Assembly (NCBI GenBank): GCA_963668495.1
Contig: OY764545.1
Coordinates: 1,178,001-1,242,000 of the forward strand
From: Oleispirillum sp963668495
Lineage (GTDB): Bacteria > Pseudomonadota > Alphaproteobacteria > Rhodospirillales > Rhodospirillaceae
Length of the DNA: 64,000 bases
Direction: 5' to 3'
In this document: positions 16,697-27,728 of the stretch, piece by piece
Position numbering within the stretch: position 1 is the stretch's first letter
Layout of the letters: every line of letters starts with the position of its first letter
Notes under the pieces: model-generated
Told to the model about the DNA's origin: nothing
What the model saw: the letters and a program-made list of their open reading frames with translations, nothing else
The model's database searches: none
Translations under genes and position numbers: made by a program

Positions 16697-18562
16697 ATGT
16701 CGTTGCCTCATGGCTTTTTGGATGAGTTGCGTGCCCGCATCAATATTGTTGATGTGGTCGGACGCAAGGTCAGATTGACCCGTAAAGGGCACGAGCACAC
16801 GGGCTTGTGTCCTTTTCACAATGAAAAGACTCCGTCCTTTACTGTCAGTGCCGAAAAAGGCTTTTACCACTGCTTTGGGTGCGGTGCCCATGGTGATGCC
16901 ATTTCATTCGAAATGAATGCCAACGGTTTGCCGTTCATGGAAGCGGTGGAGCGACTCGCAACTGAAGCCGGTCTAGAGGTGCCTCAGGCCACGCCTGAGG
17001 AGGCAGCGCGGTCACGACGGGCAAACTCTTTGCACGAAGTCATCGAAGCCGCCTGCCAGTTCTATGAGCAAAAACTGCACATGCCGGAAGGCCGTGCGGC
17101 CCTTGAGTATGCCAGAGGTCGAGGCCTGACAGCGGAAACCATGCGGCGGTTTCGTTTGGGCTATGCCCCATCCGGCAATGCCTTGCGTGCCGCGTTGACG
17201 CGGGACGGTTGGGAAGAAAGTACGCTGGTCGAGGCCGGTTTGATTGGCCGCCCGGATGATGGGCGTGCGCCGTACGATATTTTGCGCAATCGCTTGACGT
17301 TCCCGATTACGGATCGGCGCGGGCGGGTCATCGCGTTTGGTGGTCGCATTCTTGGGGATGGTCAGCCCAAGTATCTGAACTCTCCGGAAACTCCGGTATT
17401 TCATAAGGGGCGAGTCCTGTATGGATTGGCACAAGCACGGGCCGCAGCCTTTGAAAAGGGGCGTGTGCTGGTGGCTGAGGGCTACATGGATGTGATCGGC
17501 CTCAGTCAGGCCGGAATTGCAGAGGCCGTTGCCCCACTGGGGACCGCACTGACCGAAGGACACATGCACGAGCTGTGGAAGTTATCCAATGAGCCGTATC
17601 TGTGTTTTGACGGCGATGCCGCCGGACAAAGGGCGGCTCGTCGTGCTGCGGATCGGGCGTTGCCGGAGCTAAAGCCGGGGTATTCCCTGCAATTCTGTGT
17701 ATTGCCCGGTGGTCAGGACCCAGACGATTTGGTCAAATCCGGTGGCGTTGCGGCTATGGAAGCGTTGCTGTCCGCGGCCCGTCCGCTATCGAATGTCCTG
17801 TGGGACATGGTGCTGGAGGGGAGAGATGTCTCCACCCCTGAACGGCGGGCGGCACTGGAAAAGGATATATATGCGACCTGTGCCCGCATCGCGGACGAAA
17901 CGGTAAAGGGGTATTACCAGCGTGATCTGCGTGACCGGATGTTTGCCTTGTTTCGGCAGGCGCGGGGCAGTGGGGCTGGCCCGGAGAGCGGCGCGCGCGG
18001 TGGGCCTGAAAACGGTTTCTCTCGCCCGCGTTTTCGTCGGGGCAAAGGCAATTGGCAGGGAAAATGGCAACCGCCTGAACCGTCAACGCCACCTCCGGCA
18101 AGTCCTATCGACTCGAACCCGAATGCGCGGGAACTGGTTGCCGGATTGTCCTTGTGCCCCGGTTATGCCATCAAGCATTTGGACGGGTTAAGCCGTATGG
18201 ATTTGCGCGATTCGCAAGCGCAGGCGTATTTGAGTGCATTGCTGGGTGCTGTCGCGGATTTGGATCCGGTGGAACAAGATGACGCTGCCATGTGTGTTGC
18301 GCTTCGGGAGCGCATTCCTGCCGGGGTACGTGCCCCGGTGGAGGCGTGGGCAGACCGAACCCGGTGGACCCAAATGGACCCATATGAACGGGAATGTCGG
18401 GTCGGGCAGTTGGCTTTAACCATGCGAGATCAAGCCCTCGCAGAAGAAATTCAAGTTATTCAGTCTCTAATGGCGCAGGATTTTTCAGAAAATCTTTGGC
18501 AAAGATTGCGGGCGCTGCGACACGAACGGGAGAAGTTGCGCCAACTGGATGGGGAAGCTTAA
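16697..18562 (+). CDS. dnaG: DNA primase
   Basis: A 621-residue primase. The N-terminal CHC2 zinc finger is CPFHNEKTPSF followed by YHCFGCGAHGD. The TOPRIM catalytic domain holds VLVAEGYMDVIGL (catalytic Glu) and the acidic CFDGDAAG. A basic, proline-rich linker near residues 430-470 leads into the DnaB-helicase-interacting C-terminal domain. It synthesises RNA primers at the replication fork. It is followed by rpoD in the classical dnaG-rpoD macromolecular-synthesis order, with a 299-bp gap holding a separate promoter. Confidence 0.96.
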   Translation: MSLPHGFLDELRARINIVDVVGRKVRLTRKGHEHTGLCPFHNEKTPSFTVSAEKGFYHCFGCGAHGDAISFEMNANGLPFMEAVERLATEAGLEVPQATPEEAARSRRANSLHEVIEAACQFYEQKLHMPEGRAALEYARGRGLTAETMRRFRLGYAPSGNALRAALTRDGWEESTLVEAGLIGRPDDGRAPYDILRNRLTFPITDRRGRVIAFGGRILGDGQPKYLNSPETPVFHKGRVLYGLAQARAAAFEKGRVLVAEGYMDVIGLSQAGIAEAVAPLGTALTEGHMHELWKLSNEPYLCFDGDAAGQRAARRAADRALPELKPGYSLQFCVLPGGQDPDDLVKSGGVAAMEALLSAARPLSNVLWDMVLEGRDVSTPERRAALEKDIYATCARIADETVKGYYQRDLRDRMFALFRQARGSGAGPESGARGGPENGFSRPRFRRGKGNWQGKWQPPEPSTPPPASPIDSNPNARELVAGLSLCPGYAIKHLDGLSRMDLRDSQAQAYLSALLGAVADLDPVEQDDAAMCVALRERIPAGVRAPVEAWADRTRWTQMDPYERECRVGQLALTMRDQALAEEIQVIQSLMAQDFSENLWQRLRALRHEREKLRQLDGEA

Positions 18563-18587
18563 ATCACGGGAAAAACGGTGAAAGCAG

Positions 18588-18616
18588 TTGACATTTCTTG
18601 ATTGTCTCCGTAAATC
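18588..18616 (+). promoter_or_regulatory. Predicted sigma-70 promoter upstream of rpoD
   Basis: TTGACA (18588-18593) and TAAATC (18611-18616) are separated by 17 bases in the 299-bp dnaG-rpoD gap. The -35 box is perfect and the -10 box imperfect. The remaining leader to 18861 is about 245 bases. It contains further TTGAC-like sequences near 18675 that might be an additional promoter; I see no coding frame in it. Confidence 0.5.
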
Positions 18617-18861
18617 CACCGTTTCATCACTACGAGTCCCGTGAACACGCAAAGGCAACGCGCGTTGGCGTGGCTTGACTTTTGGTTTTGTCAGGACCAA
18701 GTCAAAGCCGTGATTTTAAGTCTTGGTCGTATGCGCGGCTCGTATACGGGGACATGAACGTCTGACACACAGTGGCAGCTCCGGGGCAGGGGCAATAGTC
18801 GAGGTCAGTGGCAGTGTATTCCGGCGGTGGTAAACCGCAGGGTTGAGGGAGCGAAATTTTC

Positions 18862-20925
<2,064 letters not shown>

Positions 20926-20966
20926 TCTGTACGGGGATAGTTCCTGTCCCCGTCTCCCACTTTTGT

Positions 20967-21043
20967 GGGCCTGTAGCTCAATTGGTTAGAGCCGGCCGCT
21001 CATAACGGTCTGGTTGCAGGTTCGAGTCCTGCCGGGCCCACCA
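20967..21043 (+). tRNA. tRNA with CAT anticodon, probably tRNA-Ile2
   Basis: A complete 77-nt cloverleaf: acceptor GGGCCTG/CGGGCCC (one G-T pair), D arm GCTC...GAGC, anticodon stem GGCCG/CGGTC with loop CTCATAA, T arm GCAGG TTCGAGT CCTGC, and an encoded ACCA end. The anticodon is CAT. The position after rpoD and the sequence resemble the lysidine-modified tRNA-Ile(CAT) rather than initiator or elongator tRNA-Met, but sequence alone does not decide. It marks the left limit of the accessory block. Confidence 0.93.
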
Positions 21044-21070
21044 TTCTTTTTAGAAGCAATGTGTTCCCCC

Positions 21071-21115
21071 CCCCCTTGAATTCTCCCAGTGAGACATCCA
21101 AGGGGGACATTTTGT
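21071..21115 (+). terminator. Intrinsic terminator after the CAT-anticodon tRNA
   Basis: CCCCCTTG (21071-21078) pairs with CAAGGGGG (21099-21106), followed by ACATTTTGTTT. It is preceded by an unusual run of twelve C (21066-21075 and beyond). The following bases to 21322 hold no gene I can support. Confidence 0.6.
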
Positions 21116-21322
21116 TTGTGCCATCATATCTAGAGCTATCTCGGCACAACGTGTATTATCTGCGTTGGCCTCTTCCAAAGGCTCTACACTCTCTACCCGG
21201 ACGTTAGCTATGAACGACCACCTGAAAAGAAAAAAAGCATCAAATTACTATGGCTAAATAAACATATTACATAACAGCAAAACAAAGGAGGGAGTTCAAC
21301 AGCCCCCCTCCTAAGCACCAGT

Positions 21323-21595
21323 CTAATCTTGTGAAGCGGGCTCTAAGCCGACACAAATATTTCGCTTATTGCTCCACGCACCTCCGGCATCAAGACAGGA
21401 ATCTTGATATAGATAACCAGCCAACCAGAAACCAAAAGCAAAAGCTGCACCACCAGCCTTATCAATAAAGCCTTCCTTGCCTGCACCATTTACTTTACCG
21501 TCCTGAGAACTTTGATCCTTAGCGGCAAGCTGTTTAGACATCTCCATCAGCTCAGGGCCATCTTTTCGCAGCACCCCTGTAGGATCAAAACCCAT
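21323..21595 (-). CDS. Small unknown protein with one hydrophobic segment
   Basis: An open frame of about 90 residues if begun at MGFDPTGVL. It contains a charged middle and a hydrophobic segment (GGAAFAFGFWLAGYLYQ), followed by CLDAGGAWSNKRNICVG, a cysteine pair often seen in small exported or membrane proteins. No good ribosome-binding site marks the start, and the frame is open up to 21721 through the C4-like RNA. It lies directly downstream of that RNA, where prophages with C4 RNA usually encode Icd- or Ant-like proteins, but I cannot claim homology. Confidence 0.4.
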   Translation of the reverse strand: MGFDPTGVLRKDGPELMEMSKQLAAKDQSSQDGKVNGAGKEGFIDKAGGAAFAFGFWLAGYLYQDSCLDAGGAWSNKRNICVGLEPASQD

Positions 21596-21651
21596 TGGTT
21601 TTTGAACACGCAAAACCACGCACCAAAGACCGCAGAAATCGTTGTGTTTTG

Positions 21652-21773
21652 ATGGCCAATTTCGATGAGGTTTTATGAACGCTGTTTTCTGCAGCAGGCA
21701 GGCACAAAAAAAGACGACCATCCCACACGGGGGAGATCGCCCGACCGTCTATAACGATAAGCTGCTCAGATTT
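21652..21773 (-). repeat. Copy A of a 122-bp repeat carrying a C4-like antisense RNA
   Basis: This stretch is about 80-85% identical over its length to 32420-32543, the same orientation on the minus strand. The core 21750-21706 reads on the minus strand AGACGG, a GGGCGATCTCCC hairpin, a CCCGTGTGGG hairpin, then CGTCT and seven T. That gives a closing stem with two small hairpins in a Y shape, ending in a T-run. This organisation and sequence resemble the C4 antisense RNA of P1/P7-like prophages, which represses an antirepressor operon by base pairing. The family assignment is from memory of its architecture, not from a search. Confidence 0.55.
21706..21750 (-). ncRNA. C4-like antisense RNA core, copy A
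   Basis: Closing stem AGACG (21750-21746) with CGTCT (21716-21712), two inner hairpins, and a T-run to 21706. A TATAGAC sequence directly upstream could act as a -10 box, although C4 RNAs are usually processed out of a longer transcript. An overlapping open frame (21585-21809) resembles nothing I can identify with confidence and is left out. Confidence 0.45.
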
Positions 21774-21862
21774 ATTCAGCTTAAAAAATTTAGCGCTGGT
21801 GTTGCTCAAGAGAGCACATGAAGTGGGTTGCTCTGATTCAGTTACACAAAGCCAATCGGTTA

Positions 21863-23101
21863 TTAAACCATCCCCTGAACATCAGCTACTACATGCTTCC
21901 TGCATACTGCAAGTGCATCAAAGATCACTTCGTCCAAATCCTTCAGAACATCACAATTGAGATCGTTTTCATTAACGCCAAAGTGATCAAGGAAAAATTT
22001 TGCCGACAGTTCTTCACTTTGCTTAACAGGGCCTATTAAGCGCTCCATTTCATCCAGGTATCGAACTGAAGGGGGCGCGTATGAAATAAAGACATTTTTA
22101 CGTGCTGGAGGCTTCGATGCTTGGGCTTGATGTATCACATCCTCACTTACATAAAGCATCATCCTATTCTCAACACCTGCCCTAAAGGTATTCCATACTA
22201 TTTCTTCAACCTTAATGTCTTTAATGGTAAAAAAAGCAAGTGCATATGAGATCATTTCACAAGTAAGCAGTATATTGCCATCATTATTTCTACCTTCTTT
22301 CAAAGCAGACTTAATTGGCTTCTCCAGGCACTCTACAATGCAGTCAAGAACTTCATGAAAACTATAATGATAGCATCCGGGACTAACATCAATATCAGCT
22401 TCTTCTTCAACGGCTACTCGATCTAAATATCTAATAACCGTCTGAAACTGAGAGAACGTAAGCTTTGATTTCAGTTCATCAATTTTGCTATGGTCCGCTT
22501 CTGAATACGCAACAACCATTTCAAGTGCTGCAGTCGCCGCATCAACTTTCCAGCTACTGATCTCATCTTCAAAGGCATCAAATACAGATGTAATCGCACC
22601 AACGTCACTGCCAAACAACTCATCTAAAATTTCATTGGTGCGCTTAATGCAGTAAGACATAAGCTCGGACAGGAACAGTTGCTTATTAACATCGCCAAAA
22701 TCTTTAAAACCAATCGCTTTATACAAATGGAACGATAATCCAAGCATAGAATTATCCTGCTCCATTATTCCAAAATAAGACGAAACATTTTCTGAGTACA
22801 ATCCTGAAAAATCACTGATACTTTCTTCAATATCATTGAAATAATATTGCCTAGACTTAGCAAGAAAACTATCAATTATTTTTTTAGATGCGTCATAATC
22901 TGACCGTTTATTTACCTCATGAATCACAAGAACTGCGTATACACAAACAAACTCCGATCGGAGCCTAATAACTTCTTTCTTTCTGCCGAGGAATTTTGGC
23001 AATGGGTATTCTAAGATTCCAGCTGCTCTTTGGATGTGTTCGTTAACCGTGATGGCATTAACCATCATCGCCAAGTCATCTCCAGCATCCTCAAAATCCA
23101 T
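21863..23101 (-). CDS. Unknown protein, about 412 residues
   Basis: A cytoplasmic-looking, acidic, mostly helical protein with no signal peptide or membrane segment. I recognise no family. The start at 23101 (MDFEDAGDD) is chosen because GGAGGAGG lies just upstream; the longer frame would begin at a TTG inside that ribosome-binding site. Codon use and AT content are island-like. It lies between the integrase (113 bp upstream) and the C4-like RNA, all on the minus strand. A role in mobile-element biology or host defence is possible from context only. Confidence 0.6.
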   Translation of the reverse strand: MDFEDAGDDLAMMVNAITVNEHIQRAAGILEYPLPKFLGRKKEVIRLRSEFVCVYAVLVIHEVNKRSDYDASKKIIDSFLAKSRQYYFNDIEESISDFSGLYSENVSSYFGIMEQDNSMLGLSFHLYKAIGFKDFGDVNKQLFLSELMSYCIKRTNEILDELFGSDVGAITSVFDAFEDEISSWKVDAATAALEMVVAYSEADHSKIDELKSKLTFSQFQTVIRYLDRVAVEEEADIDVSPGCYHYSFHEVLDCIVECLEKPIKSALKEGRNNDGNILLTCEMISYALAFFTIKDIKVEEIVWNTFRAGVENRMMLYVSEDVIHQAQASKPPARKNVFISYAPPSVRYLDEMERLIGPVKQSEELSAKFFLDHFGVNENDLNCDVLKDLDEVIFDALAVCRKHVVADVQGMV

Positions 23102-23225
23102 TACCTCCTCCAATAAATTTACAAGCCACTCAGCCAGGCAAGAAAATTTTATGTGAACTCAAAAAAACGAGTAGTAGATTAACACCAATGCCAAGCACTA
23201 TGAAAGGACTTCTACAACCGTCCCG

Positions 23226-24875
23226 CTACTTCGGGAGCAGATGCGACAAATCCAGATCACGGTAACGGATGCGGTTCATTGCCTCTGATCTTTTCTGAAG
23301 CATGTATCCGCGACCATAGCGACGAGATTGACCATCCTCACCATGCCCCTGAATGGCATCCATAGTTTCCTTAGGAACATCACTGTCACGGCAGGCATCC
23401 TCAAAGGAGTGCCGGAAGCTGTGGAAGGCGTTCTTACTCCGTTTGACACCGACAGACTTCAGGAAACGGCTGAAGTGCTTTGAAAACGGCGATGAGTAAT
23501 ATCCATCCTCACCCATAGGCAGGTCTGGAAATACACGTTGCTCATTGCTCTGACGCTGCCTTTCCACATAATCCAGAAGCCCCAAGTCAATAAGCATAGG
23601 GTGCACGGGGATATCTCGACGTGAGTTTGAATTCTTGAGGCGCTTGTCCTCACCATCCTTATTCACACTAAAATAGAGAATGCCATCCTCTTCACGGACA
23701 TCAGCAGTATACAGCTGGATAATCTCCCCAAGGCGCATTCCTGTAAACAAACTAATCAGCGGAACCCAATACAAGCCCGTGTCACGCAGGATAAGTGACC
23801 CTTGTTGCTGCCATTGACGACGAGATTTGCAGCCAGTGAAGATTGGTGCCTTAAAGATTGTCCCCAGCTCCTCTGTCGAGAACGGGTCCCTTTCATCTCG
23901 CACATCCTTCGTTGTCTTGATCTTGAGGCCTTTAAAGGGATTCGCTAGGGCATCGTCAAAGTTCTCTTTGGCCCAGTGCCAGAAGGAGCTAACAAAGCCG
24001 ATGAGTTTGTTGACGTTACTGTCCGACATTGGTGGCAAACCGTCTTCTGCAGCCTTATCAGCCGCTTTATCAATAGGCAGCTCTTTCAGGACATCATACT
24101 TGTTCCAGTTGGCAGGCAGCTTCAACAATAGAAGCTTAAATACACGACCATCTGCCTTGGTGTACTTATTAATAGGCTTGTAACCAACGAGAGAAACAAA
24201 GTGCCCCATCCACACCCTGTGTTCTCGCTCGGTTTTAGCCACCCAACGAGTTCTTGCTTTCTCGGAAGCCCAATCTTCAACAGCAGCAGACAGCAAAGGG
24301 AAGGTAGGGCTGATACCTGTCACCTCTGTCTTAGGCGTCTCCACAACCTCGCCTTCATTTCGTAAGGCAATGTCCTTCCTTGCCTTAATGCTGGCAGCCT
24401 GTAGCGCTCGAGCAAGCTTCTTCCTGCTAGGGGATGATGGTGAGAGTCTGAGGTTAATATTTTCCCAACTCAGAACCTCATCGACCTCACCTAGATAGAA
24501 CTCGTCAACCTTTCCACGGGCATAGTGATTCTTATCAACACTGCCTGTGTCCTCAATCAGTTCTGCATATTCTTCAAACGAGAGCGTAGGGAGGTCAGGT
24601 CTAGGCTCATCTTCATCATAGAAGCCAGACAGTCGCAGTTCTTCATCCTCTTCCAAGCGATGAGCGTAGTAAATATCACTGATCTTAGTGATCTGAGCGT
24701 CAGATAGCTCTTTTAATGGAGGTTTGCTCTGTAACAGAAGCTGCTGGCGGAGGGCCTCAAACTTGCGATCCACTTCCACAGCCTTGATTCGCACAAGCCT
24801 AAGCGCTTCTGCGTGATCAGACGTGCCGAGAGAGAAGGTTTCCTCAGCCTTTGGGTAAGTATCTTTGATATCCAC
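23226..24875 (-). CDS. Tyrosine recombinase / phage-type integrase (element A)
   Basis: A 549-residue site-specific recombinase. The C-terminal catalytic domain shows the first Arg in FTGMRLGEI, the His-x-x-Arg box in FHSFRHSFEDAC, a His in QGHGE, and a tyrosine in the RRYGRGY segment near residue 523. The N-terminal 200 residues carry a SAM-like core-binding domain and extra helices. It starts at GTG (24875). It is a different family branch from the P4-type integrase at 25227, and it lies outside the 15-bp att repeats, so it probably served another insertion. Confidence 0.88.
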   Translation of the reverse strand: MDIKDTYPKAEETFSLGTSDHAEALRLVRIKAVEVDRKFEALRQQLLLQSKPPLKELSDAQITKISDIYYAHRLEEDEELRLSGFYDEDEPRPDLPTLSFEEYAELIEDTGSVDKNHYARGKVDEFYLGEVDEVLSWENINLRLSPSSPSRKKLARALQAASIKARKDIALRNEGEVVETPKTEVTGISPTFPLLSAAVEDWASEKARTRWVAKTEREHRVWMGHFVSLVGYKPINKYTKADGRVFKLLLLKLPANWNKYDVLKELPIDKAADKAAEDGLPPMSDSNVNKLIGFVSSFWHWAKENFDDALANPFKGLKIKTTKDVRDERDPFSTEELGTIFKAPIFTGCKSRRQWQQQGSLILRDTGLYWVPLISLFTGMRLGEIIQLYTADVREEDGILYFSVNKDGEDKRLKNSNSRRDIPVHPMLIDLGLLDYVERQRQSNEQRVFPDLPMGEDGYYSSPFSKHFSRFLKSVGVKRSKNAFHSFRHSFEDACRDSDVPKETMDAIQGHGEDGQSRRYGRGYMLQKRSEAMNRIRYRDLDLSHLLPK

Positions 24876-25226
24876 GGGGATCGCAGCGCGGTGATAGTAA
24901 CGAGCGCCACGACGATAGAGTCGTGTGTCCTAGCATCTTTTCCATGGCTCCAATGTAACAGTCCAATGGAACAACAGGAACAAGAAAGCTTTTTAAAACA
25001 TCAAGTTATTGGAATTATTGACCTTTGAAATGCATTGGCGGAGAGAGAGGCAGACCAATTCACGTTTGTGAGAGTTCGTCAGCGCGCAAGGCGTTAAAAA
25101 TAACTAATATAAAACAATGCTTTAGTATTTGTATGCGGTTGTAGGTGTTTGTAGAAAGATGCTTGCAATCTTGTTTTGATGATGGGACAGTTGTGGGGAC
25201 AGATCAATCCCGAAAGTGAGTGTCTC
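24876..25226. other. Intergenic region between two integrases, containing attL
   Basis: A 351-bp non-coding gap between divergently transcribed integrase genes. It contains the left 15-bp att repeat (25036-25050) and an AT-rich stretch at 25095-25180 that probably holds the promoter of the P4-type integrase. I see no open frame with a plausible start. Confidence 0.6.
25036..25050 (+). repeat. attL: 15-bp direct repeat of the tRNA-Ser 3' end
   Basis: TGGCGGAGAGAGAGG here is identical to 59846-59860, which is the 3' end of tRNA-Ser(CGA) including its CCA (as TGG on this strand). The bases on each side differ. The P4-type integrase starts 177 bp to the right. This is the expected footprint of integration into a tRNA 3' end. 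Confidence 0.88.
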
Positions 25227-26432
25227 ATGGCGAAACGTGTCAAACAGCTGACCGTCACCGAAGTCAAAAACTTCAAAACATCCGGCATGCATGCGGACGG
25301 AAATGGCCTTTATCTCAAGGTCAAAAATGCTGGCGCTAAATACTGGATTCTCCGTTATACGTTCGGCAGTAAACGCTTTGATATGGGGCTGGGGCGCTTT
25401 CCTGATGTTACCTTACAGGAGGCGCGTAGCGCAGCTGCGGAACAACGCAAGCTCATTCGCGACGGCATCAATCCCATCCGCTTACGGGAAGAGGAAAAAG
25501 AGCAGCAAAGAAAAGAGGAGCTGCGCCACACCACATTTCAGGAATGCGCCATTCAATATATCGAGGCTCACCGCCCAACCTGGAAGAACGCTAAACATGC
25601 CGCACAGTGGCGCAGTACGCTGGAGGCACACGCCTTCCCAAATTTTGGCGACAAGCCAGTTGGAGACGTAAATAAAGACGACATCGTCAAAGCCCTGAAG
25701 CCGATTTGGCAAAGTCGAACGGAAACCGCGACCCGTGTCCGTAGCCGTGTGGAACGTATTCTCGACTGGGCAACCGCCCATGATCTACGAGAAGGGGATA
25801 ATCCGGCACGCGGCAAGGGCTTTATCTACACACTACTGGGCGACCCGACAAAGCTTAAAAAAGGCGGACACCATAGTGCTCTGGAGTACAAGCAGCTAGC
25901 GGATTTTATGGCCTGGTTGCAGCGTAAGGATACCATTGCTGCACGGGCGCTTGAGTTCACGATTTTGACAGCTGCACGTAGTGGGGAAGTGCTTGGTGCT
26001 CATTGGGATGAAGTGAATTTTGAAGAGCAAACTTGGACAATCCCGCCGCTGCGCACCAAAACCAATCGCGAGCACGTTGTGCCGCTCACGGGACGGGCGC
26101 TGGAAATACTGGAAACCATGCAAAAGCATCAGTTTGACAGTTGCATTTTCCCTGGTCGCAAACTGGATAAAGGGATGTCCAACATGACCATGTTCAACAT
26201 CCTCAAGCGCGGTGATGCTAAGGAACTATGGGGCGACATCACCGTTCACGGTTTTAGGTCCACATTCAAGGACTGGGCTGCCGACTGCACCGACTACCCC
26301 AACGAGCTCAGCGAAATGGCACTAGGCCACGCCATCGGCAACAAGGTCGAAGCGGCCTACCGCCGTAAAACCATGCTGGAAAAACGCCGCGATATGATGA
26401 AATCCTGGGCAAACTTTTGCGCGGCCATTTGA
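25227..26432 (+). CDS. P4-type tyrosine integrase
   Basis: A 401-residue integrase with an N-terminal DUF4102 arm-binding domain (KRVKQLTVTEVKNFKTSG, GADGNG-like segment, YWILRYTFGSKRFDMGLGRF), a core-binding domain, and a catalytic domain with Arg in TAARSGEVLG, His-x-x-Arg in VHGFRSTFKDWA, His in ALGHAIG and tyrosine in VEAAYRRKTM. This class typically inserts elements into tRNA 3' ends, consistent with the 15-bp att repeats here. The start at 25227 matches the usual MAxK N-terminus. It ends one base before the convergent MBL gene. Confidence 0.95.
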   Translation: MAKRVKQLTVTEVKNFKTSGMHADGNGLYLKVKNAGAKYWILRYTFGSKRFDMGLGRFPDVTLQEARSAAAEQRKLIRDGINPIRLREEEKEQQRKEELRHTTFQECAIQYIEAHRPTWKNAKHAAQWRSTLEAHAFPNFGDKPVGDVNKDDIVKALKPIWQSRTETATRVRSRVERILDWATAHDLREGDNPARGKGFIYTLLGDPTKLKKGGHHSALEYKQLADFMAWLQRKDTIAARALEFTILTAARSGEVLGAHWDEVNFEEQTWTIPPLRTKTNREHVVPLTGRALEILETMQKHQFDSCIFPGRKLDKGMSNMTMFNILKRGDAKELWGDITVHGFRSTFKDWAADCTDYPNELSEMALGHAIGNKVEAAYRRKTMLEKRRDMMKSWANFCAAI

Positions 26433-27728
26433 TTAAAAATACCGTTCACAGAAACACAAACAACCATCCGTACCGGCCAGATCATCGCAAAAGTCGACCC
26501 TGAGGACTAGCTGGTTTTTCATGTGCTCATCTACTTGATGAAATTCTATTTCATATCCATTCTCAACCATATTAATTACGGCTGGGTTTGGATGACCGTA
26601 TGTATTTGGTCCACTTGCTGCGTACGCAATATTCAAGGCGTGCATTTTATCTAGTACACGAGATGAAAAGTTATCTTTTGCGCCGTGATGAGGCAACATA
26701 ATGACAGACGTCACAGGTAAGAATTGTTCATAATATTTCAGAAAGCAACTACGCCTTCTCTTTGCGCCAAGATGCGCATCACCAGTAAGCATCCAACCCG
26801 TCATTTCATCCATATAGGTATGAAACAAGAATCTCCGTCTCCACGGAAATTTGTCATATATTCTTCTGCAAGAGGAGCCCAAATAACACATCGAATGTAC
26901 CATTTGATCTAAATAACTACCCACATGAGATGGATGCGGTCCGATATAAAGCGTCATAGAAACTAAATTATGATTTTTCCATATTGCATCATAACAATTA
27001 CGCAGTTTTTTTCGACCATCTTCGCTGCGAAGACTTTGAATTATTTCATTTTTATCGAGCGGTGACCCAAACTCTTTAGCCAAAGCTCGCTTAAAAGCAT
27101 CCATGCGCTTCACGGTAGGTTGATGCACATATGGGATCAATAACCAGTCGACACCCCTGCTAACAGTAACACCTAATACAGAATCATTTGATTGAATCCT
27201 GGATTTGTCTTCGGCATTTACGTTTCCCTCACTAGAATGCCAGGCACTTCTCAATATTTTATCACCTCCTCCATCCGGAGGTATCGATGGAGTGGGCACT
27301 CCCTCTCCATCATCATCATTACCCTTTCTGAAAGTCACCGTTTCAATCCCACGCTCTTTAAACCAAGCAACTGGATCCGTAGCAACATCAAGAAATATGC
27401 CTTTTAACTGAGCTTCTGTGTCATCTCTAGCAACAGCAGCAATCAACATCTCATCAGAAAAATATGGAAGTACGACCTCTTTTACTTTTACTCGAGACAG
27501 TAGCTCATCAAGACCAGAGACATGATCGCTATCAAGGTGAGAAATAAATAAATAATCTATATCACCTCCCCTAGAGATAGAATTGACTTCCCGTGTTAAG
27601 GCATCGCTTTGATTAGAACCACAGTCATAGACCCACCGAAAGCCAACCCCATCCGCACTAATCGTGCCACTGAATAAACCGCCCTGCCCAACGGCATGCT
27701 GTATCAACTCCACATTAATCACATTCAT
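26433..27728 (-). CDS. Metallo-beta-lactamase-fold hydrolase (ComEC/Rec2-like domain)
   Basis: A 431-residue soluble MBL-fold protein. The metal-binding motif HxDxDH is His64-Leu-Asp66-Ser-Asp68-His69 in FISHLDSDHVSGL, preceded by WVYDCGSN, and later motifs include MTGWMLTGDAH and VIMLPHHGAKDN, as in ComEC-type MBL domains, some of which are nucleases. It is the third gene of a tightly coupled set: its ATG overlaps the stop of the PLD-like gene by four bases (ATGA). The metal-dependent nuclease or phosphodiesterase function is inferred from the family. Confidence 0.85.
   Translation of the reverse strand: MNVINVELIQHAVGQGGLFSGTISADGVGFRWVYDCGSNQSDALTREVNSISRGGDIDYLFISHLDSDHVSGLDELLSRVKVKEVVLPYFSDEMLIAAVARDDTEAQLKGIFLDVATDPVAWFKERGIETVTFRKGNDDDGEGVPTPSIPPDGGGDKILRSAWHSSEGNVNAEDKSRIQSNDSVLGVTVSRGVDWLLIPYVHQPTVKRMDAFKRALAKEFGSPLDKNEIIQSLRSEDGRKKLRNCYDAIWKNHNLVSMTLYIGPHPSHVGSYLDQMVHSMCYLGSSCRRIYDKFPWRRRFLFHTYMDEMTGWMLTGDAHLGAKRRRSCFLKYYEQFLPVTSVIMLPHHGAKDNFSSRVLDKMHALNIAYAASGPNTYGHPNPAVINMVENGYEIEFHQVDEHMKNQLVLRVDFCDDLAGTDGCLCFCERYF

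Larger units (their letters stand above)
21116..25035. mobile_element. Left accessory segment with its own integrase (element remnant)
   Basis: This 3.9-kb stretch between the CAT tRNA terminator and attL is AT-rich compared with the core. It contains a C4-like RNA, two unknown genes and a tyrosine integrase, all on the minus strand. I found no repeat of the upstream tRNA 3' end at its right side, so its own attachment site is not identified. It may be an older insertion next to the main island, or the decayed end of a tandem array. Confidence 0.45.

Noticed and set aside
20967..21043. Integration of the island at the CAT-anticodon tRNA
   Set aside because: No repeat of its 3' end was found near 25 kb or 59.8 kb, while the tRNA-Ser repeat is perfect.
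21585..21809. A 74-codon frame through copy A of the repeat
   Set aside because: It covers the C4-like RNA and is broken in copy B by one base. It might be an Icd-like overlapping gene, but this cannot be supported.
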